Below are positions 1 to 7,597 of a DNA stretch of 64,000 nucleotides, one piece after another (the first letter of the stretch is position 1; each line of letters begins with the position of its first letter). The notes under the pieces are model-generated. The model made no database searches and was not told the DNA's origin. It worked only from the letters and a program-made list of their open reading frames with translations. Source of the DNA: Candidatus Coatesiibacteriota bacterium (GTDB lineage: Bacteria; JAFGND01); NCBI GenBank assembly GCA_016927185.1, contig JAFGND010000023.1, positions 3,190 to 67,189 on the forward strand, in the 5' to 3' direction. The translations under genes were made by a program, and so were the position numbers.

Positions 1-391
1 AAGAGAAAAGAAATGTTTCGTTTTTCTTGAATGGTCTATGTGCCAGATGAGGCTCAACCTGTATTATCAGAACAATTGCAGGAATTATTAAATATGCAAC
101 TGGTTTGAGATTAGCAAGAAAGTATTTCAGGTTGGCAGAAAGAACAAATTTCAAGCTCTTTACTGTTTGTGCAGGATTATCCTTGAATAGAAGCATTTCC
201 AGTATCCCTGCTTTTACCATGGATTTTGCTGTTTTTATTTTAAGAGGATCACTTACTTTCTTGTAAACAAACAGGGCTAAAACTGATGTCAGAAGTGAAA
301 TCAAGGTGATAGCTACCCAGTCAGGCAAGGATATTGCAATAAAAGAGAAAGGTATGAACAAGGTAGTAAGGAAGTAATTCAGATAATGCAC
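1..391 (-). CDS. Polytopic membrane protein of unknown function, cut by window edge
   Basis: A GTG start at 391 opens about 130 codons that run off the left edge. The GTG shares its first base with the TAG stop of the upstream ribbon-helix-helix gene (TAGTG junction), so the two are probably translationally coupled. The protein begins with two hydrophobic segments (about residues 5-35), followed by a basic stretch (YKKVSDPLKIKTAK), an amphipathic region with LLFKDNP, and another membrane segment (about 88-105, AYLIIPAIVLIIQ). From memory this pattern resembles an uncharacterised family that sits beside AlkP-superfamily genes in Planctomycetes and candidate phyla. That is recall, not a search result, and no function is assigned. 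Confidence 0.7.
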   Translation of the reverse strand, partial: MHYLNYFLTTLFIPFSFIAISLPDWVAITLISLLTSVLALFVYKKVSDPLKIKTAKSMVKAGILEMLLFKDNPAQTVKSLKFVLSANLKYFLANLKPVAYLIIPAIVLIIQVEPHLAHRPFKKNETFLFS

Positions 392-582
392 TATAAATAA
401 CCAAGTCCCTGCAGTTTTTCTTTTATTGCTTCGCTGTCAGTTTCTCCTTCAAACTTTGCTATTTCCTGCTCAAGTATATGTGAAACAAACTCATCAATAC
501 TGCTATAACCTGCTTTTTCAGATATCTGCTTGAGTCTCTCGTACAATCCGTCAGCTATCTTTATTTTTTTCCCTCCGAACAT
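391..582 (-). CDS. Small ribbon-helix-helix-like protein with C-terminal LGYL tail
   Basis: A 63-residue protein. Residues 5-45 have the CopG-like pattern: a short basic strand (KKIKIADGLY), a first helix (ERLKQISEKAG) and a second helix (SIDEFVSHILEQEIAKF). The last 15 residues form a separate acidic/amphipathic tail ending in LGYL. A DNA-binding RHH fold, perhaps autoregulatory for this cluster, is inferred. The gene lies 10 bp downstream of an AlkP-superfamily gene and overlaps the start of the membrane protein gene after it. The tail resembles the C-terminus of the CysC protein encoded at 36291-36890, which is also beside AlkP genes. It could instead be a protein-protein adaptor rather than a repressor. 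Confidence 0.7.
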   Translation of the reverse strand: MFGGKKIKIADGLYERLKQISEKAGYSSIDEFVSHILEQEIAKFEGETDSEAIKEKLQGLGYL

Positions 583-592
583 TTCTTCTCCT

Positions 593-2581
593 TTACAAAA
601 TTATCTTCCCGTCATAATCATTTGGAACTGGGATATTGAAAATGTTCAATACTGTTGGTGCAATATCAATGAGAGAAGGATTGGCATCAATAAGCTTCCT
701 GTTGCTAAGGAATACTCCTGGAACCCTGTTGTAATCTATACAGTGATCACCAGACCATTTACCTTTGTTAGGTCTTATAATCCATTCAGTTATTTTACCC
801 AGAGCGCTTTGCCATGCAATTCTGTAATCCCTCTCAAATCCGAGAATTATATCCGGAGATTCATTCATGAATTCACCTTTGAAAATCTCAGTGGCTTTAT
901 AAATATTTGCAAAAACATTTTTGTTAGTTGCAGGATCCTTCAATGCAAGCAATTTTTCCTTGATTTCTTCTAATAATCCTTTTTCCTCATTAGGCGTCAC
1001 TATTCCCTGTGCTTCCCTGTTCCTTTTATTAAGATAAAGTCCATTCAAGCCATATGCATATGCTCTTGTCTGTGGCCAGTCAACATCAATAAAAGCTTCA
1101 TTATCACTTGACTTCAAGCCATCGCTGAAATAAAGGTATTTGTTTTCATGAAGCCAGGAGTTGACATTTACTGAATACTTGAAAGAAGCAAAACCATGAT
1201 CGCTGCAAATGATTATTATATCATCTTTATCAAGTTCTGACAGAATTTTTCCAAGCATAACATCAAATGATAAATAAAGATCCCTGATAGCATTTTTTAT
1301 TTCAAGACATTCCTTGATATTATAAGCAGGATGATGTTCATCAAGTGCTCTCCATAATACATGAGTATTCTGGTCTAAACTGGAGAAATAGAAGAATAGC
1401 AAACCATCCTTGAAAGACTTGAATTCATGCTCGAAATGAGTAATACTCTCATCAAGTATATAGAGAGCTTGTTGCAGATATTCCCTGTCAGTAAGTGCTC
1501 CTGAAGTCAATGATTTAGTATTTTCTGGCATTCCCTGCGTGTAAAACAATCCCATATCTTTAGAAAGATTTGCAGCATATCCAGAAGGTGCATCTATCGG
1601 AAGAGCCGGATCATTGGGGTTTATATTCACTGGTGTAACATAAAGTTGGAAATCCGGATATAATGATTTCAGATAGAATCTGACAATCCCTGATATTTTC
1701 TTCATAGAACCTGCAAAAGGAAAATCTATCTCAATCCATCTTGACCATTCCTTTTCCTTTAGAAGAATCTCTTCTTTTCCAAAACGAAGCAACAATAACG
1801 ACTTTTCTTTATCCAGAAATGCCGTTCCATTTGAATATGTTGTTATTTTCTTATTCTTGAATGGATTTTCAGGTCCAGGTATTGATAAATTTACTTTGTT
1901 ATTTGTTACTGCTACAGGTATTATCTGACCGCCTCCAGCTTCTTCATCCTGTATGAATTCAACATTTGTGAAAAGTGTGAACAAGCCATAAGTCCCTTGT
2001 AAATCCGGAGTACCCATACCGCTTATGCTTTTGCCAAATCTTGTTTCTTTTGGAGGAAAGTTAGAAGGGATTTTATAAATAGTATGAGCAATTTTATGTG
2101 CATCAAGATAATCCCAGAAAACATCACTCCTGTTCAGATTTTCGACCTTGCCTGCTGACAAGGGGATTTTCCATGAGGATAAATTCAGATTAATATCTCC
2201 ACTTATACTTTTCGAAGTACTCAGGAAAGGTGTATAGAAATTGGGATCTCGGTGTATGAAATCGAAAATTCCATGTTTGGCAGGATTCTTCCCTGAAGCA
2301 AATGAAGCCCATGCAACAGGAGATTGGGGAGGCATTACAGTACGCAGAGGGGAAAATGAACCTGTTTTTGATAACGTATAAAAATTTTTCATTAATCCTT
2401 CATTGAACATTTTTTTAAGAAAACCTGGATCCATACCATCTATTCCAAGTATTAAAATCCTTCTTCCTGTTCTTATGCTTCTGCTTTGAAGCCTGCAACC
2501 AATCATTCCAGTAGAAAGCAGACCACAAGCAGATAGCTTCAAAAAATCTCTTCTATTAATCTCGAATCTTTTTCTTGTCAT
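593..2581 (-). CDS. Tat-exported AlkP-superfamily phosphodiesterase/sulfatase-like lipoprotein
   Basis: A 662-residue enzyme of the type I phosphodiesterase/nucleotide pyrophosphatase branch of the alkaline phosphatase superfamily. The N-terminus has a twin-arginine motif (NRRDFLKL, residues 9-16) and a lipobox-like Cys29, so it should be exported folded and possibly lipid-anchored. Metal and catalytic landmarks are visible: GIDGMD near 46-51, the nucleophile region PPQSPVAW with Ser87 where Thr/Ser sits in the family, SSLDQNTH, SDHGF, and a late GDH motif. The C-terminal region after GDH is short and lacks the LGYL tail. The substrate (phosphodiester, phosphonate or sulfate ester) cannot be read from sequence. 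The ATG shares one base with the stop of the upstream gene (TAATG). Confidence 0.85.
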   Translation of the reverse strand: MTRKRFEINRRDFLKLSACGLLSTGMIGCRLQSRSIRTGRRILILGIDGMDPGFLKKMFNEGLMKNFYTLSKTGSFSPLRTVMPPQSPVAWASFASGKNPAKHGIFDFIHRDPNFYTPFLSTSKSISGDINLNLSSWKIPLSAGKVENLNRSDVFWDYLDAHKIAHTIYKIPSNFPPKETRFGKSISGMGTPDLQGTYGLFTLFTNVEFIQDEEAGGGQIIPVAVTNNKVNLSIPGPENPFKNKKITTYSNGTAFLDKEKSLLLLRFGKEEILLKEKEWSRWIEIDFPFAGSMKKISGIVRFYLKSLYPDFQLYVTPVNINPNDPALPIDAPSGYAANLSKDMGLFYTQGMPENTKSLTSGALTDREYLQQALYILDESITHFEHEFKSFKDGLLFFYFSSLDQNTHVLWRALDEHHPAYNIKECLEIKNAIRDLYLSFDVMLGKILSELDKDDIIIICSDHGFASFKYSVNVNSWLHENKYLYFSDGLKSSDNEAFIDVDWPQTRAYAYGLNGLYLNKRNREAQGIVTPNEEKGLLEEIKEKLLALKDPATNKNVFANIYKATEIFKGEFMNESPDIILGFERDYRIAWQSALGKITEWIIRPNKGKWSGDHCIDYNRVPGVFLSNRKLIDANPSLIDIAPTVLNIFNIPVPNDYDGKIIL

Positions 2582-2919
2582 TATTTTCCGTGCTCTTTGG
2601 GAATCTTTTCTATTACAAACCTTACTATAGTAGATATAATCATTATGGAACCCATTGTCAAGAGAATAATGCTTGTATTTTTAAAATCAACAATTTCCTT
2701 TTCCATATTCTTTAATTCAGTATCTTCAAATGATCCTGCATTTGAATTTGTATTCTCGGTAATGTTAAATCTTGTTTCTTTGCTTTTCAATTCATTCAGC
2801 TCATTTTGTTTCTTTTTTGATGCTGAATAAAAGAAACAGGCAAGCAGAAGGCAAATTATAAAAGAAATAAAAGGAAGTAAAACCAGTTTTCTCTTAGGCA
2901 AAAGCCGTTTTCCTTTCAA
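2581..2919 (-). CDS. Small membrane protein, probably 5'-truncated by a frameshift
   Basis: This frame encodes 112 residues from a TTG at 2919. It has a basic N-terminus (KGKRLLPKRK), a membrane segment (about 12-32), a polar coiled-coil-like stretch (35-75) and a second membrane segment (about 84-103). No clear Shine-Dalgarno precedes the TTG. The same frame stays open upstream to about 2977 and encodes AWGAFAADQEIPDLQ, which looks like the end of a signal peptide and a mature N-terminus. The start of that signal peptide lies in another frame at 3022 (see the next entry). The authentic protein is therefore likely about 140 residues with a cleaved signal. It is co-transcribed with the Tat phosphodiesterase (TAATG overlap). 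Function unknown. Confidence 0.55.
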   Translation of the reverse strand: MKGKRLLPKRKLVLLPFISFIICLLLACFFYSASKKKQNELNELKSKETRFNITENTNSNAGSFEDTELKNMEKEIVDFKNTSIILLTMGSIMIISTIVRFVIEKIPKEHGK

Positions 2920-2938
2920 ACTGAAAGTTCTTTGCAGG

Positions 2939-3022
2939 TCAGGTATTTCCTGATCTGCAGCAAATGCACCCCAGGCTTATTAATAGAATTACTAGCAAAA
3001 AAATTATTATCATTAGTTTCAT
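2939..3022 (-). pseudogene. Detached signal-peptide fragment (27 codons) upstream of the small membrane protein
   Basis: An ATG at 3022 opens 27 codons. They begin MKLMIIIFLLVILLIS and end at a TGA 20 bp before the next gene's TTG. Read as it stands, it could be a tiny lipoprotein (lipobox-like SLGC). Removing one base in the AATAAGCC stretch (about 2976-2979) instead joins ILLI to AWGAFAA-D and continues into the 112-residue membrane protein. That gives a conventional signal peptide with an AFA-A-type cleavage site. I favour a one-base frameshift (real mutation or assembly error) over an independent peptide. There is no recognisable ribosome-binding site. Confidence 0.4.
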
Positions 3023-3039
3023 TTTTGCTTTTTTATACA

Positions 3040-3546
3040 TTAATCTATCCACAGGTTTTTCTCCCTTATAAGATCCTCAATGCGTTTTTCTATCAATCTT
3101 GAATCATTAGTAGAAAAAACTCTTTCTTCAAGATTATCGGGAATATCTGATTTGTCATGTTTTGTGTATCTTATTGTATAGCAACCATTTGCAAGCGCAC
3201 TTAAGCAATCGTCCTTATTGTTACCTATGAATATGGAAATCTTTGGCTTGGTTTTCTCTATCCATTTCCAAACCTTGTTGATTTTTGTCCATCCATATGT
3301 CCCCTTTAAATGATCAGGAACCTGCCAACCTTTTATTCGCATTCCAAGCTTGAATATCCATGCAAAAGGGGTAGGTCTCTTGCTAAGTATAATCAGAGTT
3401 GCAAATGAATTTATTCTATTCCAGAATTCTTTTGAGATTGCTGGTTCAGAAGGAGTAAAATCTTTTATCGCAGAACTTATTAGTGTCTGATCGATATCTA
3501 CAAATATCAGTATATCATTCTCGCGCATGCTATCTCTCAATAACAA
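3040..3546 (-). CDS. HAD-superfamily hydrolase-like protein
   Basis: A 168-residue protein with HAD motifs in order. Motif I is VDIDQT (Asp17/Asp19), motif II the LSKR stretch near 55-58, and motif III/IV the region around IFIGNNKDDCLSA (about 108-120). The core is short, with only a small cap, and there is no signal peptide, so a cytoplasmic phosphatase is likely. The substrate is unknown. The first 17 bp overlap the end of the metallophosphatase gene. An internal ATG at 3528 (MRENDIL) is an alternative start that would shorten this overlap. Its place in an operon with two other phosphohydrolases suggests a shared phosphoester-processing theme, which is inference. Confidence 0.7.
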   Translation of the reverse strand: MLLRDSMRENDILIFVDIDQTLISSAIKDFTPSEPAISKEFWNRINSFATLIILSKRPTPFAWIFKLGMRIKGWQVPDHLKGTYGWTKINKVWKWIEKTKPKISIFIGNNKDDCLSALANGCYTIRYTKHDKSDIPDNLEERVFSTNDSRLIEKRIEDLIREKNLWID

Positions 3547-4369
3547 ATGAATCTACCAGTTTATTCTCATTATTGAAGCAGAATGCAAGGGTTTTAGATG
3601 AATAAACCTCAAGCAGTAAATAGTGATTTGTAACAAGAGCAAAAAAGTCTTTTTTATCTTTATAATAATTCTTCCTTATGAAAGTTAGTTTCCCTCCTCC
3701 TCCTCCAGATACAACATGCCAGACACCATTGACTTTCTGTCTTGCATAAAGATGATCATGACCACTGAAAAAAGAGGAGACCTTGACTTTCTTGAAAAGA
3801 GGAAGCAAGTTCTTTTGCAAATTTATATTATCACTGTGTCTCCCGGGTGAATACATCGGGTGATGAAGAATTACAAATAAGTAACCAGTGCAATCAGATT
3901 TCAGCTGATTAACAAGCCATTTACTCTGATCGCTGTTATTCGAATAATCAATGTTAGAATCAAGAATAATGAATTTGGAGTTGGGTTTGTTTTTGGGATA
4001 ACTGAATGTATAATATGTTTTGCCTCCACTCATTTCATAAATCGCAGGGAAGTATTTTTTCAGAATTTTCCATCCTTTAGATCCATATGTTTCATGATTC
4101 CCTATAGTTGGATAATATGGGATTTCAGATAATGGTTTTATTTCCTTAAGGAATAATTTCCATAAGGAATCTATTCCACCAATATTAACCATATCACCAA
4201 CGGTAATCACAAAATCAGGTTTTTTTGAAACTATATTTGCAATAATTTTTTCGTGTCTTACTCCACCTCCCTGGCTATCTCCATATATCACGAATTTATA
4301 GAGAAGTTGCTCAGAAAGCAAAGATTGAAAGGTGGAAATGATAAAAACAATAATCAGAATAAATTTCAT
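3530..4369 (-). CDS. Exported calcineurin-like metallophosphoesterase
   Basis: A 279-residue protein with a hydrophobic signal peptide (residues 1-19). It carries the full metallophosphoesterase motif series: YGDSQGGG (first Asp, with the usual His of GDxH replaced by Gln), VGDMVN, IGNHET, LHHPMYSPG and FSGHDHLY. This order and the HHP/GHDH ending resemble purple-acid-phosphatase-type enzymes. It probably acts in the periplasm on phosphoesters. It is the first gene of the leftward run and is divergent from pyrD, with about 95 bp between the two start codons. The GDSQ variant is common in this superfamily, so activity is expected. Confidence 0.85.
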   Translation of the reverse strand: MKFILIIVFIISTFQSLLSEQLLYKFVIYGDSQGGGVRHEKIIANIVSKKPDFVITVGDMVNIGGIDSLWKLFLKEIKPLSEIPYYPTIGNHETYGSKGWKILKKYFPAIYEMSGGKTYYTFSYPKNKPNSKFIILDSNIDYSNNSDQSKWLVNQLKSDCTGYLFVILHHPMYSPGRHSDNINLQKNLLPLFKKVKVSSFFSGHDHLYARQKVNGVWHVVSGGGGGKLTFIRKNYYKDKKDFFALVTNHYLLLEVYSSKTLAFCFNNENKLVDSFVIER

Positions 4370-4428
4370 ATTGCTTAAGATACCTGAAACTGAAAGTTTG
4401 TCAAATGTTAAAGATAATTATTTTTGTG

Positions 4429-4444
4429 TTGATTATATAATCAA
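4429..4444. promoter_or_regulatory. 16-bp perfect palindrome in the divergent pyrD/phosphatase promoter region
   Basis: The sequence TTGATTATATAATCAA is its own reverse complement. It lies 21 bp before the pyrD start codon in the only non-coding stretch between two divergent operons. It could be an operator for a dimeric repressor or a TATAAT-containing promoter core (TATAAT is embedded at 4435-4440). No trans-acting factor is identified. Confidence 0.45.
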
Positions 4445-4465
4445 ACAGATGAAAACGTACCAGAT

Positions 4466-5428
4466 ATGAATGAACATTATTCAAATAACGAAGAAGCTTA
4501 TATAGAGAAACTCAGCACTAATCTTGGTAAACTGAAGCTGAAGACTCCATGGATAATGGCTTCAGGGACTTTTGGGTATGGATATGAGCTTAAAGAAGTG
4601 ACAGATTATAGATTTATTGGAGCTATAACAACAAAGACAATAACTAGGAAAACGAAAGCTGGTAATCTCCCACCTCGCCTGTTTCAAATAAACAAGGGAC
4701 TTTTGAATACTATAGGACTTGCTAATGCAGGGATGGAAGATTTCAAGGATGGAATATTTCCTCTTTTGAAAGATATAGAACCCAGGCTAATCCTTAGTAT
4801 TGGTGGTGAGAGTGTGGATGAATATCTTGAAGTGATAGAAAATCTTGAAGGCTTGAAGAAAGTAAGTGCAATTGAACTTAATGTTTCATGTCCCAATATA
4901 GATATATCAGGAAAGAATCTCTGCCAATCACCTGATAGATTATCTAGTCTGGTTAAATTGGCAAGGGGAATCACAAGTAAGCCAATAATAGTCAAAATAA
5001 CTCCAAATGAAATAAACACTGCTGGAATATCAAATCTTTGCATATCAGCAGGAGCAGATATTTTAAATATATCAAATACTTTTACTGGAACTTTTTTAAC
5101 CTTTCCTGACCTGAAATTTGTTCTGTCCAGACCTCTGGGAGGTTACTCCGGGAAACCTGTTTTCCCAATATCTCTTGCAAAAGTGTGGCAAACCAGACAG
5201 GAATTGAATAGTCCAATAATTGCATCAGGTGGAGTTGAAGATTTAAAAAGTGCAATTTCATTTCTTGCAGTTGGAGCTAATGCTGTTTCTATTGGAACAG
5301 GCATCTTCAAGGATTATGGGTTGCCAAAAAAACTATCATTAGGTCTTCTGACTTATCTTAAAAAAAGAGACATCACAATAGATAAACTAATAGGAATTGC
5401 TTCTATAGAAGACAATAGGGGGGAATAA
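4466..5428 (+). CDS. pyrD: Dihydroorotate dehydrogenase, class 1B-type catalytic subunit
   Basis: A 320-residue flavoprotein that oxidises dihydroorotate to orotate in pyrimidine synthesis. Visible landmarks are ASGTFGYG near residue 33, the active-site segment ELNVSCPNI (catalytic Cys as in class 1B), KITPNE, and the FMN phosphate-binding end (IIASGGVEDL and SIGTGIF). Class 1B enzymes normally pair with the iron-sulfur/FAD subunit PyrK, which is not in this window. The start adds about 15 residues before the usual N-terminus, and no better internal start is evident. The stop shares a base with the pyrG start (TAATG), giving a pyrimidine operon pyrD-pyrG. Confidence 0.92.
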   Translation: MNEHYSNNEEAYIEKLSTNLGKLKLKTPWIMASGTFGYGYELKEVTDYRFIGAITTKTITRKTKAGNLPPRLFQINKGLLNTIGLANAGMEDFKDGIFPLLKDIEPRLILSIGGESVDEYLEVIENLEGLKKVSAIELNVSCPNIDISGKNLCQSPDRLSSLVKLARGITSKPIIVKITPNEINTAGISNLCISAGADILNISNTFTGTFLTFPDLKFVLSRPLGGYSGKPVFPISLAKVWQTRQELNSPIIASGGVEDLKSAISFLAVGANAVSIGTGIFKDYGLPKKLSLGLLTYLKKRDITIDKLIGIASIEDNRGE

Positions 5429-7035
5429 TGCAAACCCGTTATATTTTTGTTTTGGGAGGAGTTGTAAGCTCTCTTGGCAAGGGAATTGCTTCAGCTTCTA
5501 TTGCAATGTTGCTTTCCAGAATGGGTTTGAGTGTAACTTTGCAGAAATTTGATCCTTATATTAATATCGATCCTGGAACTATGAATCCTTATCAACATGG
5601 AGAGGTTTTTGTAACTTCAGATGGAGGTGAAACTGATCTGGATCTTGGTTACTATGAAAGATTTACAGGCATTAATATGACCAAGAACAACAACACTACA
5701 GCAGGACAGGTTTATAACACTATTATTGAAAAAGAGCGAAAAGGTGAATTTCTTGGAGATACCATTCAGGTCATACCTCATATAACAGATGAAATAAAGC
5801 GAAAAGTCAAGTTTGTAGGTACTGGTTTCGATGTCGTTGTTACTGAGATTGGTGGAACAGTAGGAGATATTGAAAGTCTGCCTTTTCTGGAAGCAATAAG
5901 ACAATTAGCACTAGATTTAGGTCGCGAAAATGTTTTATATATACTTGTAACACTTGTCCCTTATATAGAAAGTGCAGGAGAGATTAAAACTAAACCAACT
6001 CAACATAGTGTTCACAGGATAAGGGAGATAGGTATTCAACCTGATATAATAATCTGCAGATCAGAAAAGCATATTTCAGATGAAATAAAGGACAAGATAA
6101 GTCTTTTTTGTAATGTGCAGAAAGATTGCGTTATTGAAGCTCCTAATGTAGAGAATATCTATGAAGTTCCGATTATTTTTGCAGAGCAAAAATTACATTA
6201 TATAATTACAGGTAAAATGAGTATTGATCCAAACAGTGATCTTGAAATAAGTGACTGGAATACTTTGGTCAAGCATGCTAATGAAATAAACTCAGTAGTA
6301 AAAATTGCTATTGCTGGCAAATATACCAAGCTAAAAGATGCCTATAAATCTGTTCTCGCAGCAATAACCCACGCTTCATGGGCTAATGACGTAAAACCAG
6401 AAATAATCTGGACAGAGTCAGATAGTCTGGTTGAAAATCCTGATCTTCTTGATGAAGCAGATGCTGTTCTTGTCCCCGGAGGATTCGGATTGAGGGGAAT
6501 GGAAGGCAAAGTAGCAGCTGCCAAGTATGCTCGCGAAAACAAGATTCCTTATCTTGGATTGTGTCTTGGGCTTCATGCAGCTACTATTTCTTTTTCAAGG
6601 GATATATGCAAACTCGAAGGTGCTCAAAGTACTGAATTTGACAAGAAGACTCCTCATCCTGTTATTGACTTGCTTCCTCAGCAAAAGGATCTGAAGAAGA
6701 TGGGAGGGACAATGAGATTAGGGCATTATGCATGCCTTCTCTTTTCAGGAACAAAATCACTTGATCTATACGGCACTAATATAGTTTATGAAAGGCACAG
6801 ACATAGATTTGAGGTAAACAGCAAATATATAGATATATTGAAAAAAAATGGACTTGTTGTTGCTGGTATAAATCCTGATACAAAACTTGTCGAGATCATA
6901 GAAATACATGATCATCCATTTTATATAGCTACGCAGTTTCATCCAGAATTCCAGAGTAATCCTCTAAAACCACATCCATTATTCAAAGGATTTATTAGAG
7001 CAGCAAAAGAAAGATCTAATGAAAGAAAAAGATAA
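5428..7035 (+). CDS. pyrG: CTP synthase
   Basis: A 535-residue enzyme of normal length that aminates UTP to CTP using glutamine. The N-terminal synthetase domain shows [15 protein letters not shown] (P-loop) and [21 protein letters not shown]. The C-terminal class-I glutamine amidotransferase domain shows the nucleophile elbow GLCLGLH, then HRHRFEVN and [10 protein letters not shown] with the His-Glu pair. All key residues are present. It is translationally coupled to pyrD (TAATG). Its last 17 bp overlap the start of rnpA. Confidence 0.97.
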   Translation: MQTRYIFVLGGVVSSLGKGIASASIAMLLSRMGLSVTLQKFDPYINIDPGTMNPYQHGEVFVTSDGGETDLDLGYYERFTGINMTKNNNTTAGQVYNTIIEKERKGEFLGDTIQVIPHITDEIKRKVKFVGTGFDVVVTEIGGTVGDIESLPFLEAIRQLALDLGRENVLYILVTLVPYIESAGEIKTKPTQHSVHRIREIGIQPDIIICRSEKHISDEIKDKISLFCNVQKDCVIEAPNVENIYEVPIIFAEQKLHYIITGKMSIDPNSDLEISDWNTLVKHANEINSVVKIAIAGKYTKLKDAYKSVLAAITHASWANDVKPEIIWTESDSLVENPDLLDEADAVLVPGGFGLRGMEGKVAAAKYARENKIPYLGLCLGLHAATISFSRDICKLEGAQSTEFDKKTPHPVIDLLPQQKDLKKMGGTMRLGHYACLLFSGTKSLDLYGTNIVYERHRHRFEVNSKYIDILKKNGLVVAGINPDTKLVEIIEIHDHPFYIATQFHPEFQSNPLKPHPLFKGFIRAAKERSNERKR

Positions 7036-7366
7036 ATTCATAAGAAAAAAAAGTGATTATGACAGGATTTTTAAAGAGGGAAAAAGAATTTACAATCCTT
7101 ATTTCTCAATTTTGTTTACAAAGGCTGATTTAAACTCAAGGCTTGGAATTATACTTAGCAAAAAAACAGGAAATGCTGTTAAAAGGAATCTTATAAAGAG
7201 AAGAATAAGACATATTTGGAAAATGGTTGAACCAGTACTGGAATATAAAGCTGATTTTCTCATTATTCCTAAACCAAACATTATCCAGATTTCATTTAAT
7301 GAAATGAAAAACGAAATTCAGAGAAAGTTTTTAAAGGTTTATATTGAAAATTATACGTCTATTTGA
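7019..7366 (+). CDS. rnpA: Ribonuclease P protein component
   Basis: A 115-residue basic protein that cooperates with RNase P RNA in tRNA 5' maturation. The conserved RNR signature is present ([17 protein letters not shown], about residues 50-66), preceded by the [10 protein letters not shown] strand. It overlaps pyrG by 17 bp and yidD by 23 bp. The usual upstream partner rpmH (ribosomal protein L34) is absent; pyrG occupies that position instead. The following yidD-yidC order is the conventional one. Confidence 0.95.
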   Translation: MKEKDKFIRKKSDYDRIFKEGKRIYNPYFSILFTKADLNSRLGIILSKKTGNAVKRNLIKRRIRHIWKMVEPVLEYKADFLIIPKPNIIQISFNEMKNEIQRKFLKVYIENYTSI

Positions 7367-7583
7367 TGGATTAATAAGGTTTTTACTGAGGCTTATGATC
7401 AGAATTTACAGGATAACAATTTCACCTCTTCTTCCCCCTTCCTGCATATTTACTCCATCATGTTCCCAATACGCATTTGAGGCACTTTCAAAGTATCACT
7501 TATGGAAAAGCCTTTATTTAATTATTAAAAGGATTTTACGTTGTAATCCCTTTGGAAAAGGAGGATATGATCCTGTTCCATAG
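7344..7583 (+). CDS. yidD: Membrane protein insertion efficiency factor YidD
   Basis: A 79-residue protein of the YidD (DUF37) family, which aids YidC-dependent membrane insertion. The signature runs [21 protein letters not shown] and then [15 protein letters not shown] at the C-terminus, with the conserved Cys residues retained. An amphipathic N-terminal helix ([14 protein letters not shown]) would attach it to the inner membrane face. The chosen start is TTG at 7344, preceded by AAAGG at a workable distance. ATG at 7395 would remove the first 17 residues but is less consistent with the amphipathic helix. It sits between rnpA and yidC as in most bacteria. Confidence 0.93.
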   Translation: MKIIRLFDGLIRFLLRLMIRIYRITISPLLPPSCIFTPSCSQYAFEALSKYHLWKSLYLIIKRILRCNPFGKGGYDPVP

Positions 7584-7597
7584 ATCCAGGAGTTGAA

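Noticed and set aside
530-973. 147-codon plus-strand frame
   Set aside because: It lies opposite the conserved AlkP-superfamily gene and has low-quality composition. It is an antisense shadow of that gene.
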